DNA from: CAYRPN01 sp964426135
Lineage (GTDB): Bacteria; Planctomycetota; Phycisphaerae; Phycisphaerales; Phycisphaeraceae
NCBI GenBank assembly: GCA_964426135.1
Contig: CAYRPN010000020.1
Span: 1 to 63,817, forward strand
Length of the DNA: 63,817 bases
Direction of reading: 5' to 3'
Shown: positions 35,553 to 45,253 of the stretch, piece after piece
How positions within the stretch are numbered: the first letter of the stretch is position 1
Layout of the letters: the number at the start of each line of letters is the position of its first letter
Notes under the pieces: generated by a model
What the model was told of the DNA's origin: nothing
The model's input: only the letters and a program-made list of their open reading frames with translations
The model's database searches: none
Translations under genes and position numbers: made by a program

Positions 35553-36941
35553 TCAAACAGAAAACAGCGACGTTGGTGGCGCATCAAAAAGCTTCTCGAC
35601 GACAATCTTTGACCAAGGATCGAAGTCGATTGTTCCCTTGCTTAACAGAGAACTTTCAACCCACTCAACTGGTTCACGGCCAAATTCCTTGTCAATTGCT
35701 TGTCTTCGAACACCAGGCTTTCCGCCAACGTTGACTTCGTGAATGTAGGCCAGGTGATGCACCCCCATCGAATTGGTGAGGTCAGAAATGAATCCAATCG
35801 GGCGGATTTCCTTGATTTGAATTCCGACCAATTCCTCTTCCAATTCACGACGAAGGCAATTCTCAAACACGCTCGCAGGATTCGCAGCGTCCCAGTCCCG
35901 CTTCTCCGCATGACCGCCAACCAAGAGGGTATGTTTTCGCCTAAGTTCCTTATGGGAAGTGTCGGCACGGCGGCGAAGCAAAAGGTATTTGCCCTCGGCA
36001 TTCTTCAGAAGGGCATAAGGAACAATTTGCCGCACCTGCTGCGAGTTCTCGGCAGCTTCTCGCTCCATGAACTGAGGCTGTCCGTCGTTTAGCACTCGGC
36101 GAACAATTTCGCCAACCGCTCGTGGCTCGGCGACGAATCCCGCCTCGTTGCCAGAACGAATGATCAATAGTTCCTGAGATGCCATTTCGTGAAGTATGTC
36201 CAAGATACGCTCCGTAATTCTGTAGGCAATCTTGAGAAAGCTTGGCGAAACTCGATTCTGATACGAGGTATCAATTGAGAATACGTTTTCGAACCGATCT
36301 GAACTATCAGCGCCAACCTCGTCGAACGCTCGTTTCAGGTCAGATAGGCTTGTCTCGTTCATCACCGACCCGCCCTTGTTCGTCAGTTTGCAGTGATTTT
36401 CCCTCACCATTGCGGTTGCGTAGTCTGCGGTAAACAAAAACACCGCATTGACTCGACGACGCCATAGGTCGAGTGCAAAAAAGTCGGTCACCTTCTGTCG
36501 ATCATCAGACGAGATTCTTGCGACTCGTTCATGCGAAAGAAATCGCATCCACCCTGCTATATCGAACAACCCGCGATCCCAAATAACCACATCTACCGGC
36601 GGTTCCATGAAGCAGTCAACAAGGATGTTTTGGAGTGCGTAGCACCCCGACCAGGCATTAAACGCCAACCAGTCGTCTTTTAGCGGCTCAGGGGTGCGCA
36701 ACGACGCTCCTTCAACCGGCTGTGCGATGCGCACGTTATGCCGCTTGAGGAAATGCCCCACTATTCCGATGATCGAGCTCTTTCCAGATTTGGGAGTTCC
36801 GGAGAACTCGACAAACACTGGAAGGCGAGCTTCCGACTTCTCGCTCTTTAGCTTGCCAATGACTAATTCACACTTGCGCGACAGCGCGGCCAATTCATCT
36901 GGTGAAGGATCAGGTCCGGAAATGTCGAGACGGGTTGGCAT
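35553..36941 (-). CDS. P-loop nucleotide-kinase-like / Nudix hydrolase fusion
   Basis: A 462-residue two-domain protein in visibly AT-richer sequence. Domain 1 (about 35-250) has a Walker A loop GTPKSGKSS and a WDRGLFDIAGWM motif recalling the DR of deoxynucleoside and thymidylate kinases. Domain 2 (about 305-460) is Nudix-like: PYALLKNAEGKYLLLRRRADT, then GGHAEKRDW ... ENCLRRELEEELVG, a Nudix box with an unusually long spacer between the Gly and REL..EE parts. I start at the ATG at 36941; a TTG at 36980 is possible. It may sense or hydrolyse nucleotides. It lies next to an orphan antitoxin-like gene, so an accessory role (for example defence) is possible but unproven. Confidence 0.72.
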   Translation of the reverse strand: MPTRLDISGPDPSPDELAALSRKCELVIGKLKSEKSEARLPVFVEFSGTPKSGKSSIIGIVGHFLKRHNVRIAQPVEGASLRTPEPLKDDWLAFNAWSGCYALQNILVDCFMEPPVDVVIWDRGLFDIAGWMRFLSHERVARISSDDRQKVTDFFALDLWRRRVNAVFLFTADYATAMVRENHCKLTNKGGSVMNETSLSDLKRAFDEVGADSSDRFENVFSIDTSYQNRVSPSFLKIAYRITERILDILHEMASQELLIIRSGNEAGFVAEPRAVGEIVRRVLNDGQPQFMEREAAENSQQVRQIVPYALLKNAEGKYLLLRRRADTSHKELRRKHTLLVGGHAEKRDWDAANPASVFENCLRRELEEELVGIQIKEIRPIGFISDLTNSMGVHHLAYIHEVNVGGKPGVRRQAIDKEFGREPVEWVESSLLSKGTIDFDPWSKIVVEKLFDAPPTSLFSV

Positions 36942-36983
36942 GGTTATTGGTCTTGGAATGTTCGACCTCTGACCACTCAAAGA

Positions 36984-37196
36984 TTACACAGGTCCGTCAG
37001 ATATCTCAACGCTGAACGATTGATTAGCATCGGCGACAGGCGACGACGCTCTACGAAACTTTCCATAAAGATCCATGGGCTTTCGCGGCGCGGACTGGAC
37101 GCGCAAGCTCCGCGCCAACCGCTCGACCAGTTCAAGGCGCTCGTTCGGCGGCAGGTTCATCGCCAATTGCTCGACGCTCTGAAGAAAATCGCTCAT
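36984..37196 (-). CDS. Antitoxin-like addiction-module protein, C-terminally short
   Basis: A 70-residue protein. LPPNERLELVERLARSL at residues 15-31 matches the helical core of small antitoxins found beside VapC-type toxins, and MDLYGKFR matches the following 'LYG' segment. The usual C-terminal 'EEIDEARREMW' toxin-binding helix is missing: the end reads SFSVEISDGPV. No toxin gene is adjacent; the next gene downstream, 42 bases away, is the kinase-Nudix fusion. Either it is a remnant, or it has been recruited to that gene. Short, so moderate confidence. Confidence 0.55.
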   Translation of the reverse strand: MSDFLQSVEQLAMNLPPNERLELVERLARSLRVQSAPRKPMDLYGKFRRASSPVADANQSFSVEISDGPV

Positions 37197-37211
37197 GGCA
37201 TATTCTAGGCA

Positions 37212-37238
37212 GGCGGGCCGACTTCAAGTCGGCCCGCC
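37212..37238. terminator. Perfect 27-base palindrome, possible terminator
   Basis: GGCGGGCCGACTT, a central C, and its exact complement AAGTCGGCCCGCC. It lies 15 bases past the stop of the Gfo/Idh gene. There is no T-run, so intrinsic termination is uncertain. The GACTT/AAGTC core is shared with the MITE centre at 30901-30922, so it may be a repeat remnant instead. Confidence 0.45.
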
Positions 37239-37253
37239 AAACGTCGAGTGAAT

Positions 37254-38609
37254 TCACGCGAAGCTCGGCAACTTCCACGGATCGCGCTGCTCGCGGTCGC
37301 GCAGCTTGTTCGCTTCCGCGTCGTTGGGGAACTCCCACTTGATCGGATCCCACACCAGCAGCCGCTTGTGCCAGTAGGTCAGGTTCACGATGTGGCAGAT
37401 GGTCACGCTGCCGGCGCCGACGCCTTCGTGACAGATGGGCTTCTTGCCGGTGCGGATGCACTGCAGCCAGTTGTCGCGGTGGCCCGGGGATTTCTCAAGC
37501 TTCACATCCTTCTCGCCCAACGGCTCCTTGAGGATGTCGCCGGGCTTGCTTTCTTTCTTGCCGCGGTTGACGAAGATTTCGCCCTTCTCGCCGAAGAAGC
37601 GGATGCCGTTCTCCATCTGCTTGTGAATGACAACGATGTTGTCGCCCACCGGGGTCTTGGGATAGATGAACTTGGCGTTGTACAGATCGTCCGCCTTGTC
37701 CGGCGGAATGAACACGCTGGGGCCGGACTCATCCATGCCCAGGGCCCACTGCGTGATGTCGAAGTGATGCGCGCCCCAGTCGGTGACGTGCCCGCCGGAG
37801 AACTCGCGGTAATCGCGCCAGCCGGGGTTGAAGGGATACTTGCCCGTGTCGGTCTCGTTGCTGCACAGGACGTGGTTCCAGCCGCGCTTGGGCGACTGGC
37901 CGAGCCACATCTCCCAATCGAGACCCTCGGGCGCGGGCTCTTCCTTTAGATCGCAGGGCTTGCTCGTCTGGCCGATGCCCACGTGCACTTCCTTGATCCT
38001 GCCCAGGCGTCCGCTGCGAATGTACTCGGCCACCTCGCGGAACGGCCCTTCGCTGCGCTGCTGGCTGCCGGTCTGGAACACGACGCCGTTCTTGCGGACG
38101 ACATCGACCACCGCCTTGGCCTCGGCGATGGTGAGCGTGAGCGGCTTCTCGCAGTAGATGTGCTTCTTCGCCTGGGCCGCGTGGATGATCGGAATCGTGT
38201 GCCAGTGATCGGGCGTGCCGATGACCACGGCATCGATGTCCTTGCGACCAATCAACTCGCGGAAATCGCCGGTCTGATCGCAGCCCTTGTAATCCTTGCG
38301 CTCCAGCTTGGTGTACTTATCCTCGACCGCCTTCTTCGCATTCTCGCGCCGGCCCTTGTGCACATCGCACACCGCGACGGTCTGCGTGTCCGGCCGACCG
38401 GTCAGGCTGTTGAGGTGGCCCCACGCCTGCTTGCCGATGCCGACGAAGCCCAGCGCGATGCGGTTGCTCGGGGCTTCCTTGTTGCCGCCTTGCAAACCCA
38501 GGGCCGCGGCGGGAATGATCGTCGGCGCGGCGATGGCAGCTGTCGCCACCGCAGCGCCCTGGACAAAGTGACGGCGGGACAAACGCTGGCTCTGCAAGTG
38601 ATCGGTCAT
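37254..38609 (-). CDS. Tat-exported Gfo/Idh/MocA-family oxidoreductase
   Basis: A 451-residue NAD(P)-dependent dehydrogenase. A twin-arginine signal (LSRRHFVQGAAVATAAIAAP) is followed by the Rossmann domain (IALGFVGIGKQAWGHL). The family motif CEKPLT is in HIYCEKPLTLTIAEA, and VIGTPDHWHT precedes it. The C-terminal domain contains GGHVTDWGAHHFDI with the His pair typical of this planctomycete subgroup. These exported enzymes bind cofactor in the cytoplasm and probably act on sugars or polyols. I start at the ATG at 38609 with AGGAG just upstream; the frame stays open for 182 more codons but is antisense to the divergent gene there. Confidence 0.88.
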   Translation of the reverse strand: MTDHLQSQRLSRRHFVQGAAVATAAIAAPTIIPAAALGLQGGNKEAPSNRIALGFVGIGKQAWGHLNSLTGRPDTQTVAVCDVHKGRRENAKKAVEDKYTKLERKDYKGCDQTGDFRELIGRKDIDAVVIGTPDHWHTIPIIHAAQAKKHIYCEKPLTLTIAEAKAVVDVVRKNGVVFQTGSQQRSEGPFREVAEYIRSGRLGRIKEVHVGIGQTSKPCDLKEEPAPEGLDWEMWLGQSPKRGWNHVLCSNETDTGKYPFNPGWRDYREFSGGHVTDWGAHHFDITQWALGMDESGPSVFIPPDKADDLYNAKFIYPKTPVGDNIVVIHKQMENGIRFFGEKGEIFVNRGKKESKPGDILKEPLGEKDVKLEKSPGHRDNWLQCIRTGKKPICHEGVGAGSVTICHIVNLTYWHKRLLVWDPIKWEFPNDAEANKLRDREQRDPWKLPSFA

Positions 38610-38693
38610 TGGATATCTCCTGCAAGTGTGGACCAACACGGAACGTGCGGCGCAGTATAGCAAACGCGTGCGGCCCGCCGCTAGAATCCATCC

Positions 38694-39719
38694 ATGCCAG
38701 ATTCGTATCTGCCCGAGATTGTCGTCTGGACCCATGCCCGGCGGCTGGCGACGGCGCAACACGTGATCGAACGACTGGCCGGCTCCGTGCGGCTGATCGG
38801 TGTATGCGGCGGCGGCGATGCGGAGGTGCGCCGCTGGGCCGCGCAGGCCGGGGTCCCCTTCGATGACGACCCGCGGCGTCTGGCGGTGAGCCGGCCGGCA
38901 GCATTCACGCTGCTGATGACGTCGCAGGATTTTCCCAGGCCCGCGCTGCACGCAGCATTGAGGTGCGGCACGGTGCTGACTGTCGAACCCATCGCCGCGC
39001 GATTCGATGATTTGCTCCGCCCGGATGATGCGGCTGCCATCGGACGCGTGATCGATGTGCCCGCCTTCGCGCACATGCCAGGCTGGACCAGCGCTGCCGA
39101 TCCGCTTTCGGCCATCGGACCTGTACGGTCGATCGCCATCAGCAGCTTTTTCCAAGCCGGTGAATGTTCACTCTACTCCCGATTGCGCGAGGCCTGGTGT
39201 CAAGTCGTGGATTTTCACGGGATGCCCGAGTCGATCGATGCCGCGATCACACCGCACGCCACCGGCAATGACCTTCGGTCGCTTCGCGGACATCTGACCG
39301 CCCACGGCCGATGGACCGACGCGGCCGGGGCCACGATTCAATTGTGCGATGGAGTGCCAGGCGAATGGAGGCCGGGCGGGGCTTCCGACAATGAGAGCAC
39401 TGCGTTGCTCGATTCGTGTCATCGCTTGGTCTTTGCCACGGGGGATGCGGGGCGGCTGCGAGTCACCGATCACGATTACGAGTTGTTCGACGCCGCGGGG
39501 CGACAGGTCGACCGATCACCGCCCACCGGCATGCCGCCGGGATTCGCGGAGATGATCGTGACCGCTTGCGTCCATGTGTTTCGCCAGCGTGTGTCGGCGG
39601 CATCGCCGCCCAGCCGCGAATCACAGGTGCTCGCATGCTGCCTCGCGACGATGCTGAGCACCCGCACCGGTCAGCCCGAAAATCCCGGCACCATGCTGAC
39701 GACCCGCGGCGGCCGATGA
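38694..39719 (+). CDS. Divergent Gfo/Idh/MocA-like protein
   Basis: A 341-residue protein without signal peptide. Its N-terminal Rossmann-type half (SVRLIGVCGGGDAEVRRWAAQAGVPF) and the segment CGTVLTVEPIAARFDDLL, in the position of the usual 'EKP' motif, suggest a degenerate family member: the catalytic Lys of EKP is absent. The C-terminal half ends in a helical region. It is divergent from the canonical Tat-exported gene across 84 bases. It may be a non-catalytic partner or act on a different substrate. Family placement is moderate. Confidence 0.6.
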   Translation: MPDSYLPEIVVWTHARRLATAQHVIERLAGSVRLIGVCGGGDAEVRRWAAQAGVPFDDDPRRLAVSRPAAFTLLMTSQDFPRPALHAALRCGTVLTVEPIAARFDDLLRPDDAAAIGRVIDVPAFAHMPGWTSAADPLSAIGPVRSIAISSFFQAGECSLYSRLREAWCQVVDFHGMPESIDAAITPHATGNDLRSLRGHLTAHGRWTDAAGATIQLCDGVPGEWRPGGASDNESTALLDSCHRLVFATGDAGRLRVTDHDYELFDAAGRQVDRSPPTGMPPGFAEMIVTACVHVFRQRVSAASPPSRESQVLACCLATMLSTRTGQPENPGTMLTTRGGR

Positions 39720-39762
39720 GACATCGAGGCGCCCGAACCAGACTGATGGGGTTTGGTGATTC

Positions 39763-39790
39763 TTGACACGCCCCTTAGCCGATCTACACT
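39763..39790 (+). promoter_or_regulatory. Sigma-70 promoter for tRNA-Gln
   Basis: A consensus -35 box TTGACA (39763-39768), a 16-base spacer and TACACT (39785-39790) as -10. Transcription would start near 39797, giving a leader of about 93 bases before the tRNA. Confidence 0.65.
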
Positions 39791-39889
39791 TCGAGACCAT
39801 TGGATCAGTCCAGGAGCTGCGCTGCTGACTGGTGCCTTTAGAGGTTGACCCTGGAATCGAAGAAGCGAAGCCGCTCCAGCCCTGTTCAT

Positions 39890-39960
39890 AAGCCCGTAGT
39901 GTAACGGTAGCACATCAGGTTTTGGTCCTGAGTGTCCTGGTTCGAATCCAGGCGGGCTTG
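39890..39960 (+). tRNA. tRNA-Gln (anticodon TTG)
   Basis: A complete 71-base cloverleaf: acceptor AAGCCCG/CGGGCTT, D stem GTG/CAC, anticodon stem TCAGG/CCTGA with loop TTTTGGT (anticodon TTG reading CAA), T stem CCTGG/CCAGG with TTCGAAT loop, and discriminator G73. The 3' CCA is not encoded, so a CCA-adding enzyme is needed. Confidence 0.97.
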
Positions 39961-40078
39961 TTGAAGGAATTCCCCGCAAGTTTCCATCACATGCCAGATC
40001 AACTCTGGAACAAACGGCATTCTGCAGCTAGACTCCCTTCGAGATTTTCTTCTACTTGGCTCACTCAGGATACATCCC

Positions 40079-40795
40079 ATGCGCACTCGCGCTTTCACAC
40101 TTCCTGAGATGCTCGCCGTGGTAGCGGTCATTGTGATCATCATTTCGCTGTTGCTCCCAGCACTCGGCAAGGCGCGCGACGCGACGAAAACCACGATCTG
40201 CCTCAGCGGCCTGCACCAACTGGCGATCGGATGGCGCGCCTACGCCAACGACAATCAGGGCATCATCATGGGGGCGCATACGGATCGCGACAATTACGAC
40301 TGGGTCGACAACGATGCTGCGCCGGCCATGCCGTCCAATGAAATGGAGATCAACATCAGAAAGGGCCGGATGTTTGCGTACGTGAATGAGCTTTCGATCT
40401 ACAAGTGCCCAGTCGACCCGCGACAGACCTACTTGCGAAGCTACTCGATGAACAATTTCGTGGGCGGCGCGGGTTGGAACGTGAACGCCCGCCTGCGCAC
40501 CAGCGCCCTGCCCCGACCGAGTCAGACCATGATCCTGATCGAGGAACCTGATCCGCGCGGGTACAACTGGGGCTCATGGGTCATTCATCCGAAGAATCAC
40601 CCCAGCGCCGCATCCTGGATCGACTGGGCGCCGGCGTGGCACAACGATGGCTGCACCCTCGCCTTCGCCGATGGTCGCGCCGAACACTGGCTCTGGCGCG
40701 ATTCGCGAACACGCGCGATCGCCAGCTTCTACGAAACCCATCCCGGCAGCCCGGACCTCCAGCGATTGCAGGAAGTGTTTAATCCGGGCGATTGA
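40079..40795 (+). CDS. Prepilin-like H-X9-DG protein
   Basis: A 238-residue type II pseudopilin-like protein typical of planctomycetes. The N-terminus RTRAFTLPEMLAVVAVIVII is a prepilin cleavage and methylation signal (normally G/FTLxE; here an Ala precedes Phe) with its hydrophobic helix. The C-terminus carries the H-X9-DG motif in HNDGCTLAFADGRAEHW. Cysteines in TTICLSGLHQLAIGWRAYANDNQG match the family's N-terminal part. AGGA at 40067-40070 sits eight bases before the ATG. Probably assembled into pseudopili or exported. It follows the tRNA and may be read from the same promoter region. Confidence 0.88.
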   Translation: MRTRAFTLPEMLAVVAVIVIIISLLLPALGKARDATKTTICLSGLHQLAIGWRAYANDNQGIIMGAHTDRDNYDWVDNDAAPAMPSNEMEINIRKGRMFAYVNELSIYKCPVDPRQTYLRSYSMNNFVGGAGWNVNARLRTSALPRPSQTMILIEEPDPRGYNWGSWVIHPKNHPSAASWIDWAPAWHNDGCTLAFADGRAEHWLWRDSRTRAIASFYETHPGSPDLQRLQEVFNPGD

Positions 40796-40895
40796 GCGAG
40801 CACCACAGTAATCATTCAAGCAACGGCGCAGCGACCATCGGCGCGACGGTGACCGCACGACCTCCCCGCGTCATCGATTCGCTACGATGATTCAC

Positions 40896-42293
<1,398 letters not shown>

Positions 42294-42363
42294 TCCGCTC
42301 CACGATTCACGGCGATTTTCGCCTGCTACAATTTGCGAAACACTCCCCAACACAAAGGCATGG

Positions 42364-45123
42364 ATGCCCGTCGCCATGACGCCCAACTCGACGCTTGCAC
42401 TTCTCGAAGGCCTGACCGAACCGCAGCGCGAAGCCGTCACGCATGTGGACGGCCCACTGCTCGTGCTCGCCGGCCCAGGCTCCGGCAAGACCCGCGTCAT
42501 CACCCGTCGTGTCGCCTACATGATCCGCCACGTGGGCATCGCGCCATGGAGCGTGCTGGCGATCACCTTCACCAACAAAGCCGCCGGCGAAATGAAGGAG
42601 CGCGTCGGCACGCTGCTCACCGAACGGCAGGCCCGCGCCGTCACCGTCTGCACGTTCCACAGCCTGTGCGCCCGCATCATCCGCACCTTCGCCCATCACC
42701 TCGACCTGCCCGCCAGCTTTTCCATCTACGACAGCGACGACCAGGAACGCGCGATGAAGCGGGCGATCACCGACCTGGACATGAGCACGACCAACTTTCC
42801 GCCCGGCCGCGTGCTCTCGATGATCAGCAGCGCCAAGAACGAACTGATCGGAGCCGAGGCGTACGCGACGACCTGCCACGATTTCTTTTCCCGTAACGTC
42901 GCCAAGCTTTACAAGAAATATCAGGACATCCTCAAGAAGAACCACGCGCTGGATTTCGACGACCTGCTTTTCAAGACGGTGGAGCTGATGCGCAACCGCG
43001 GCGAGGTGCGGCAGCAGCTACGCGAGCGCTACCGCTATCTGCTCATCGACGAATATCAGGACACGAACCACGCCCAGTTCGTGATAGCGAACACGCTGGC
43101 TGGAGAGGGAGGAAAGGGCCAAGGGCCAAGGGCCAAGGGCCAGGAGGAGAAGGGCCTAGGGCCTGGGGCCAAGGGCCAAGGGTCCGAGCCATTCGCCCCC
43201 GGCTTCGCCGGGGGATCTTCCAGAGAAGCGGCAGCCACCGGCGTCGACGACGAGCAATCGCCATTCGCGACCGACTCCGAATCCGATGCCTCGCCCCTTG
43301 GCCCTCGGCCCTCTTCCCTCGGCCCTTCTTCCTCCCCCAACCTCTGCGCCACCGGCGATCCGGACCAGTCCATTTATCGCTGGCGCGGGGCCGACATCCG
43401 CAACATTCTCGAGTTCGAGGAACACTACCCCGACGCCAGGGTCGTGCGACTCGAGCAGAACTATCGCTCGACGAAACGCATCCTCGCGGTGGCCGATCGA
43501 CTGATCCAGCACAACAAGAAGCGCAAGCATAAGGAACTGTGGACGGAGAATGACGAAGGCGGCAAGGTGCAGGTAGCCCAGTGCCAGGACCAGCAGTCTG
43601 AAGCGCGGTGGGTGGTCGAGCAGTTCCGCAGGCTGAACAAGGGCGGTTTGTCGTGGCGTGAGATGGCGGTGTTCTATCGCATGAACAACCTCAGCCGGGC
43701 GGTGGAGGATGCGCTGCGCGAGCACGCGATCCCCTACCAGATCGCCCGCGGCACAGCCTTCTACGACCGCAAGGAGATCAAGGACGCGCTGGCGTTTCTG
43801 CGCGTCGTCTCCAATCCCGCCGACGATGTGAGCCTGGCCCGCGTGATCAACGTGCCGGCCCGCGGCATCAGCGACACGACCGTGAAGGCGCTGCAGGCCC
43901 ACGCCGTGACGAGCGGGCGCACCGTCGTCGATTTGCTCATGGCGCCGCAGCAGGTTCCGGGCATGAACAGCCGGGCGATCACGGCGTGCCAGAAGTTCGG
44001 CGCGACGCTGAAACGGTGGCGGAAAATGACCGAGGGCCAAGGGCCGGGGGCCGAGGGCCAGGAGACAATGACAACCGAGGAGGCATCTGCTGTTGGTCCG
44101 CCATCCGAAATCCGAAATCCGAAATCCGAAATCCCAAATCCCAAATCCGAAATCTCCACCTCCTCCCTCCGCGCTTTCGTCGATCTCGTTCTCCGCGACT
44201 CTGGCCTCCATGAGCACTACTCCGCCGACGCATCCGATCCCGATGGCGAGCGGTTGGCGAACCTGGGCGAACTGGTCACCAGCGCTCAGCAGTTCGAGGA
44301 CGATTTCGCCGGCGTCGCAGCTCTTCGCTTCACCGCCGACGGCAGCACACTGGAGCAGGAGCCGACGAAGGACGCGCCGCTGGGCGACAAACTCAGCGCC
44401 TACCTGGAGCAGGTGAGCCTGGTCAGCGACGTGGACGTGGTGAATGCCGCCAACGGCGCGGTGACGCTGATGACGCTGCACGCCGCCAAGGGCCTGGAAT
44501 ACCCAGCCGTGGCCCTGATCGGCTTCGAGGACGGCCTGCTGCCACACAGCCGGGCCCAGAGCGACGACAGCGAACTGGAAGAGGAACGCCGGCTCGCATT
44601 TGTGGGCATCACCCGCGCGGAGAAGCACCTGTTCCTCACGCATGCGGCGTATCGCATGACTTTCGGGCAGACGATGCCGACGATTCCCAGCCGGTTCCTG
44701 CACGAGCTGCCGCGCGAGCACGTGGAGCAGATTCGCGCGGATGAGGAAGATGGTGGCGTGGCGGGCTGGGGCCGAACAGTGGGCGGGCCGCAGCGCGGCG
44801 GGGTTCCCCTGCGCGGCACGGGGGCGTTCGGCGGCGGATCGTTCGCAGGTCGGCGCGGTGGAATCGCCCGCGGCAAATCGACTGACGATGCCGACGACGA
44901 CTCGTACATTGAGGATGGCGCCGAGGTCGATGCGGACACACCGCCCCGCGGCACCGCCGGCTCACGCTTCAAGGTCGGCGAGTTGGTGCGCCATACAAAG
45001 TTCGGCCTCGGCCGCATTTCGCGCATCCAGGGATTCGGCGCCCAGACACGGGCACAGATTCAGTTCAACACCGCCGGGGTGAAGACCCTGATCCTGGAGT
45101 TTGCGAATCTGGAGAAGGCGTGA
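42364..45123 (+). CDS. pcrA: UvrD/PcrA-type DNA helicase with two in-frame repeat insertions
   Basis: A 919-residue superfamily 1A helicase for repair and replication-fork processing. Motifs: Q motif LTEPQREAV, I AGPGSGKTRVI, Ia ITFTNKAAGEM, II LLIDEYQDT, III GDPDQSIYRWRGAD, IV VVRLEQNYRST, V MTLHAAKGLEY and VI EERRLAFVGITRAEK. The C-terminal PcrA-type tail is VRHTKFGLGRI. Insert 1 (about 78 residues, 43105-43340) lies between motifs II and III. Insert 2 (about 42 residues, 44033-44158) is in domain 2B. Both are repeats read in frame. Start at ATG 42364 (AAGG upstream) or 42376. Confidence 0.92.
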   Translation: MPVAMTPNSTLALLEGLTEPQREAVTHVDGPLLVLAGPGSGKTRVITRRVAYMIRHVGIAPWSVLAITFTNKAAGEMKERVGTLLTERQARAVTVCTFHSLCARIIRTFAHHLDLPASFSIYDSDDQERAMKRAITDLDMSTTNFPPGRVLSMISSAKNELIGAEAYATTCHDFFSRNVAKLYKKYQDILKKNHALDFDDLLFKTVELMRNRGEVRQQLRERYRYLLIDEYQDTNHAQFVIANTLAGEGGKGQGPRAKGQEEKGLGPGAKGQGSEPFAPGFAGGSSREAAATGVDDEQSPFATDSESDASPLGPRPSSLGPSSSPNLCATGDPDQSIYRWRGADIRNILEFEEHYPDARVVRLEQNYRSTKRILAVADRLIQHNKKRKHKELWTENDEGGKVQVAQCQDQQSEARWVVEQFRRLNKGGLSWREMAVFYRMNNLSRAVEDALREHAIPYQIARGTAFYDRKEIKDALAFLRVVSNPADDVSLARVINVPARGISDTTVKALQAHAVTSGRTVVDLLMAPQQVPGMNSRAITACQKFGATLKRWRKMTEGQGPGAEGQETMTTEEASAVGPPSEIRNPKSEIPNPKSEISTSSLRAFVDLVLRDSGLHEHYSADASDPDGERLANLGELVTSAQQFEDDFAGVAALRFTADGSTLEQEPTKDAPLGDKLSAYLEQVSLVSDVDVVNAANGAVTLMTLHAAKGLEYPAVALIGFEDGLLPHSRAQSDDSELEEERRLAFVGITRAEKHLFLTHAAYRMTFGQTMPTIPSRFLHELPREHVEQIRADEEDGGVAGWGRTVGGPQRGGVPLRGTGAFGGGSFAGRRGGIARGKSTDDADDDSYIEDGAEVDADTPPRGTAGSRFKVGELVRHTKFGLGRISRIQGFGAQTRAQIQFNTAGVKTLILEFANLEKA
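43105..43340. repeat. Inverted word family iii with central hairpin inside pcrA
   Basis: Words gggccaa (43108-43180) face inverted words ttggccc (43293-43340). A TTCGC-headed hairpin (43194-43216, CCCCCGGC/GCCGGGGG) sits just inside the left arm. Read in frame as GPRAKGQ and LGPRPSS segments. Confidence 0.85.
44033..44158. repeat. Word families iii and i inside pcrA
   Basis: A short gggccaa run (44033-44062) is followed by about seven degenerate copies of the family i word aaatccga (44101-44157), read in frame as SEIRNPKSEIPNPKSEI. Confidence 0.85.
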
Positions 45124-45171
45124 GGTGCGGACGTCGTGTACAGGGATCAGGTGAACGTTCGATTTCGGCGT

Positions 45172-45246
45172 TTAGCGATGGGGCTTGCCCCGTTCCGACG
45201 GACATCATTGGACAAGCGGCCGCAGCGGGGCAAGCCCCGTCGCTAA
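45172..45246. repeat. Inverted pair of TTAGC REP-like hairpins
   Basis: A plus unit from 45172 (TTAGCGATGGGGC, TTG, CCCCGT) faces a minus unit ending GCTAA at 45246. They fill the gap between the pcrA and ThuA stops, where they could terminate both convergent transcripts. Confidence 0.78.
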
Positions 45247-45253
45247 ACGGTGG

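Noticed and set aside
38610..39155. 182-codon upstream extension of the Tat-exported oxidoreductase
   Set aside because: The Tat signal at the ATG at 38609 with its AGGAG site defines the start; the extension is antisense to the divergent gene.
42364..45123. Diversity-generating retroelement target or template
   Set aside because: No reverse transcriptase and no variable-repeat/template-repeat pair; the inserts are repeat families, not mutagenised copies.
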